In this document: piece after piece, positions 5,724 through 6,188 of the stretch
Layout: the number at the start of each line of letters is the position of its first letter
Numbering within the stretch: position 1 is the first letter of the stretch
NCBI GenBank assembly: GCA_937906485.1
Contig: CALCYB010000010.1
Coordinates: forward strand, 1-6,188
Source of the DNA: an uncultured Rikenellaceae bacterium
Lineage (GTDB): Bacteria; Bacteroidota; Bacteroidia; Bacteroidales; UBA932
DNA: 6,188 nt
Direction: 5' to 3'
The notes under the pieces: generated by a model
What the model saw: the letters and a program-made list of their open reading frames with translations, nothing else
The model's database searches: none
What the model was told of the DNA's origin: nothing
Position numbers and translations under genes: made by a program

Positions 5724-6187
5724 AGCGCTTCTTCGTACATCAGGTAATGGCACTCTTTCATACCCAATTTTTCGTACACCTTCAAGGCCGGGTGATTGGT
5801 TTTGTCGACATACAATCTTATTTGCGATACACCCTCTTCGAGAGCCATTTTCTTGACATAGGCATACATTTGGCGGTATATACCATTATTGCGAAATTGG
5901 GGCTTGACATATACACTCTGTATCCACCAATACCATTGGTTGTTCCAGTCGCTCCACTCGCGTGTGAGCATAAGACTTCCTGCAGCCTCATTGTCGATGC
6001 GGGCAATAATATATAAACCTTTTGAGGCGTCGTTCATTGCCGCAGTCACACCACCAAGCACCTTATTGTATTGAAGAGTAGTGCCTTCCGACTCTTGTGC
6101 CATATCTATCTGAAATTGTACAATAGTCTCTATATCGGCAATCTGAGCCGTAGAGATGATGCACGTGTGATGGTTTGTGTTTTTCAT
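5720..6187 (-). CDS. GNAT family N-acetyltransferase, RxxGIY subtype
   Basis: A 155-residue acetyltransferase of the GCN5-related fold. Central strand IQSVYVKPQF (89-98) leads into RNNGIY (99-104), the acetyl-CoA pyrophosphate loop, then RQMYAYVKKMA. The C-terminal half has IRLYVDKTNHPALKVYEKLGM (123-143), the usual strand, Asn and helix with tyrosine Y138. A conspicuous aromatic cluster REWSDWNNQWYWW (76-88) precedes the central strand and, with the FQIDMAQESEG segment (25-35), marks a recognisable subgroup found in Bacteroidales. The third loop position is Y104 instead of Gly/Ala; I believe this is normal for the subgroup. The ATG at 6187 is one base from the window edge, and an in-frame extension cannot be excluded. 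It is visibly richer in A+T than the other genes here. It overlaps the Nudix gene by ATGA and probably heads that operon; the promoter lies outside the window. Substrate unknown. Confidence 0.9.
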   Translation of the reverse strand: MKNTNHHTCIISTAQIADIETIVQFQIDMAQESEGTTLQYNKVLGGVTAAMNDASKGLYIIARIDNEAAGSLMLTREWSDWNNQWYWWIQSVYVKPQFRNNGIYRQMYAYVKKMALEEGVSQIRLYVDKTNHPALKVYEKLGMKECHYLMYEEAL

Positions 6188-6188
6188 T

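Noticed and set aside
5724..5753. Longer Nudix protein starting at 5753
   Set aside because: The ten additional residues overlap the acetyltransferase coding end and do not look like the family N-terminus; ATG 5723 with ATGA coupling fits better.

Overview
The window looks like a chromosomal segment of a Bacteroidales bacterium. Three things point there: the TAnnTTTG -7 promoter motif in the divergent intergenic region, the remains of an anaerobic sulfatase-maturating radical SAM enzyme and a sulfatase (a pairing common in gut Bacteroidota), and an Smr protein, a family I inorganic pyrophosphatase and a Nudix hydrolase that all resemble Bacteroidales versions. Base composition is moderately GC-rich, and Shine-Dalgarno sequences are weak or absent, which is usual for this phylum. 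I cannot name a genus. No RNA gene, CRISPR array, insertion sequence or phage gene was seen.

Left part (1-2072, minus strand): one likely transcription unit. It reads from a promoter near 2065-2072 into a 139-codon ORF that is a collapsed chimera of an anaerobic sulfatase-maturating enzyme and a sulfatase, then a short Smr-domain protein (start overlapping the chimera's stop by ATGA), then a MATE-family efflux pump that runs off the left edge.

Middle (2095-5109, plus strand): a divergent unit with inorganic pyrophosphatase (ppa), then a 610-residue unrecognised protein that starts inside the end of ppa and ends in two membrane helices, then a GNAT acetyltransferase. The membrane protein is the largest gene in the window and the best candidate for an undescribed function.

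Right part (5154-6187, minus strand): a second GNAT acetyltransferase and an ADP-ribose-pyrophosphatase-like Nudix hydrolase, overlapping by ATGA. This pair converges on the plus-strand unit. The roughly 44-bp gap between them is filled by an imperfect 24-bp tandem repeat that extends into the Nudix C-terminus.

Most of the window is ordinary housekeeping or accessory gene content. The two points that deserve attention are the in-frame anSME/sulfatase deletion chimera that still has a promoter and start codon, and the pyrophosphatase-coupled two-helix membrane protein.
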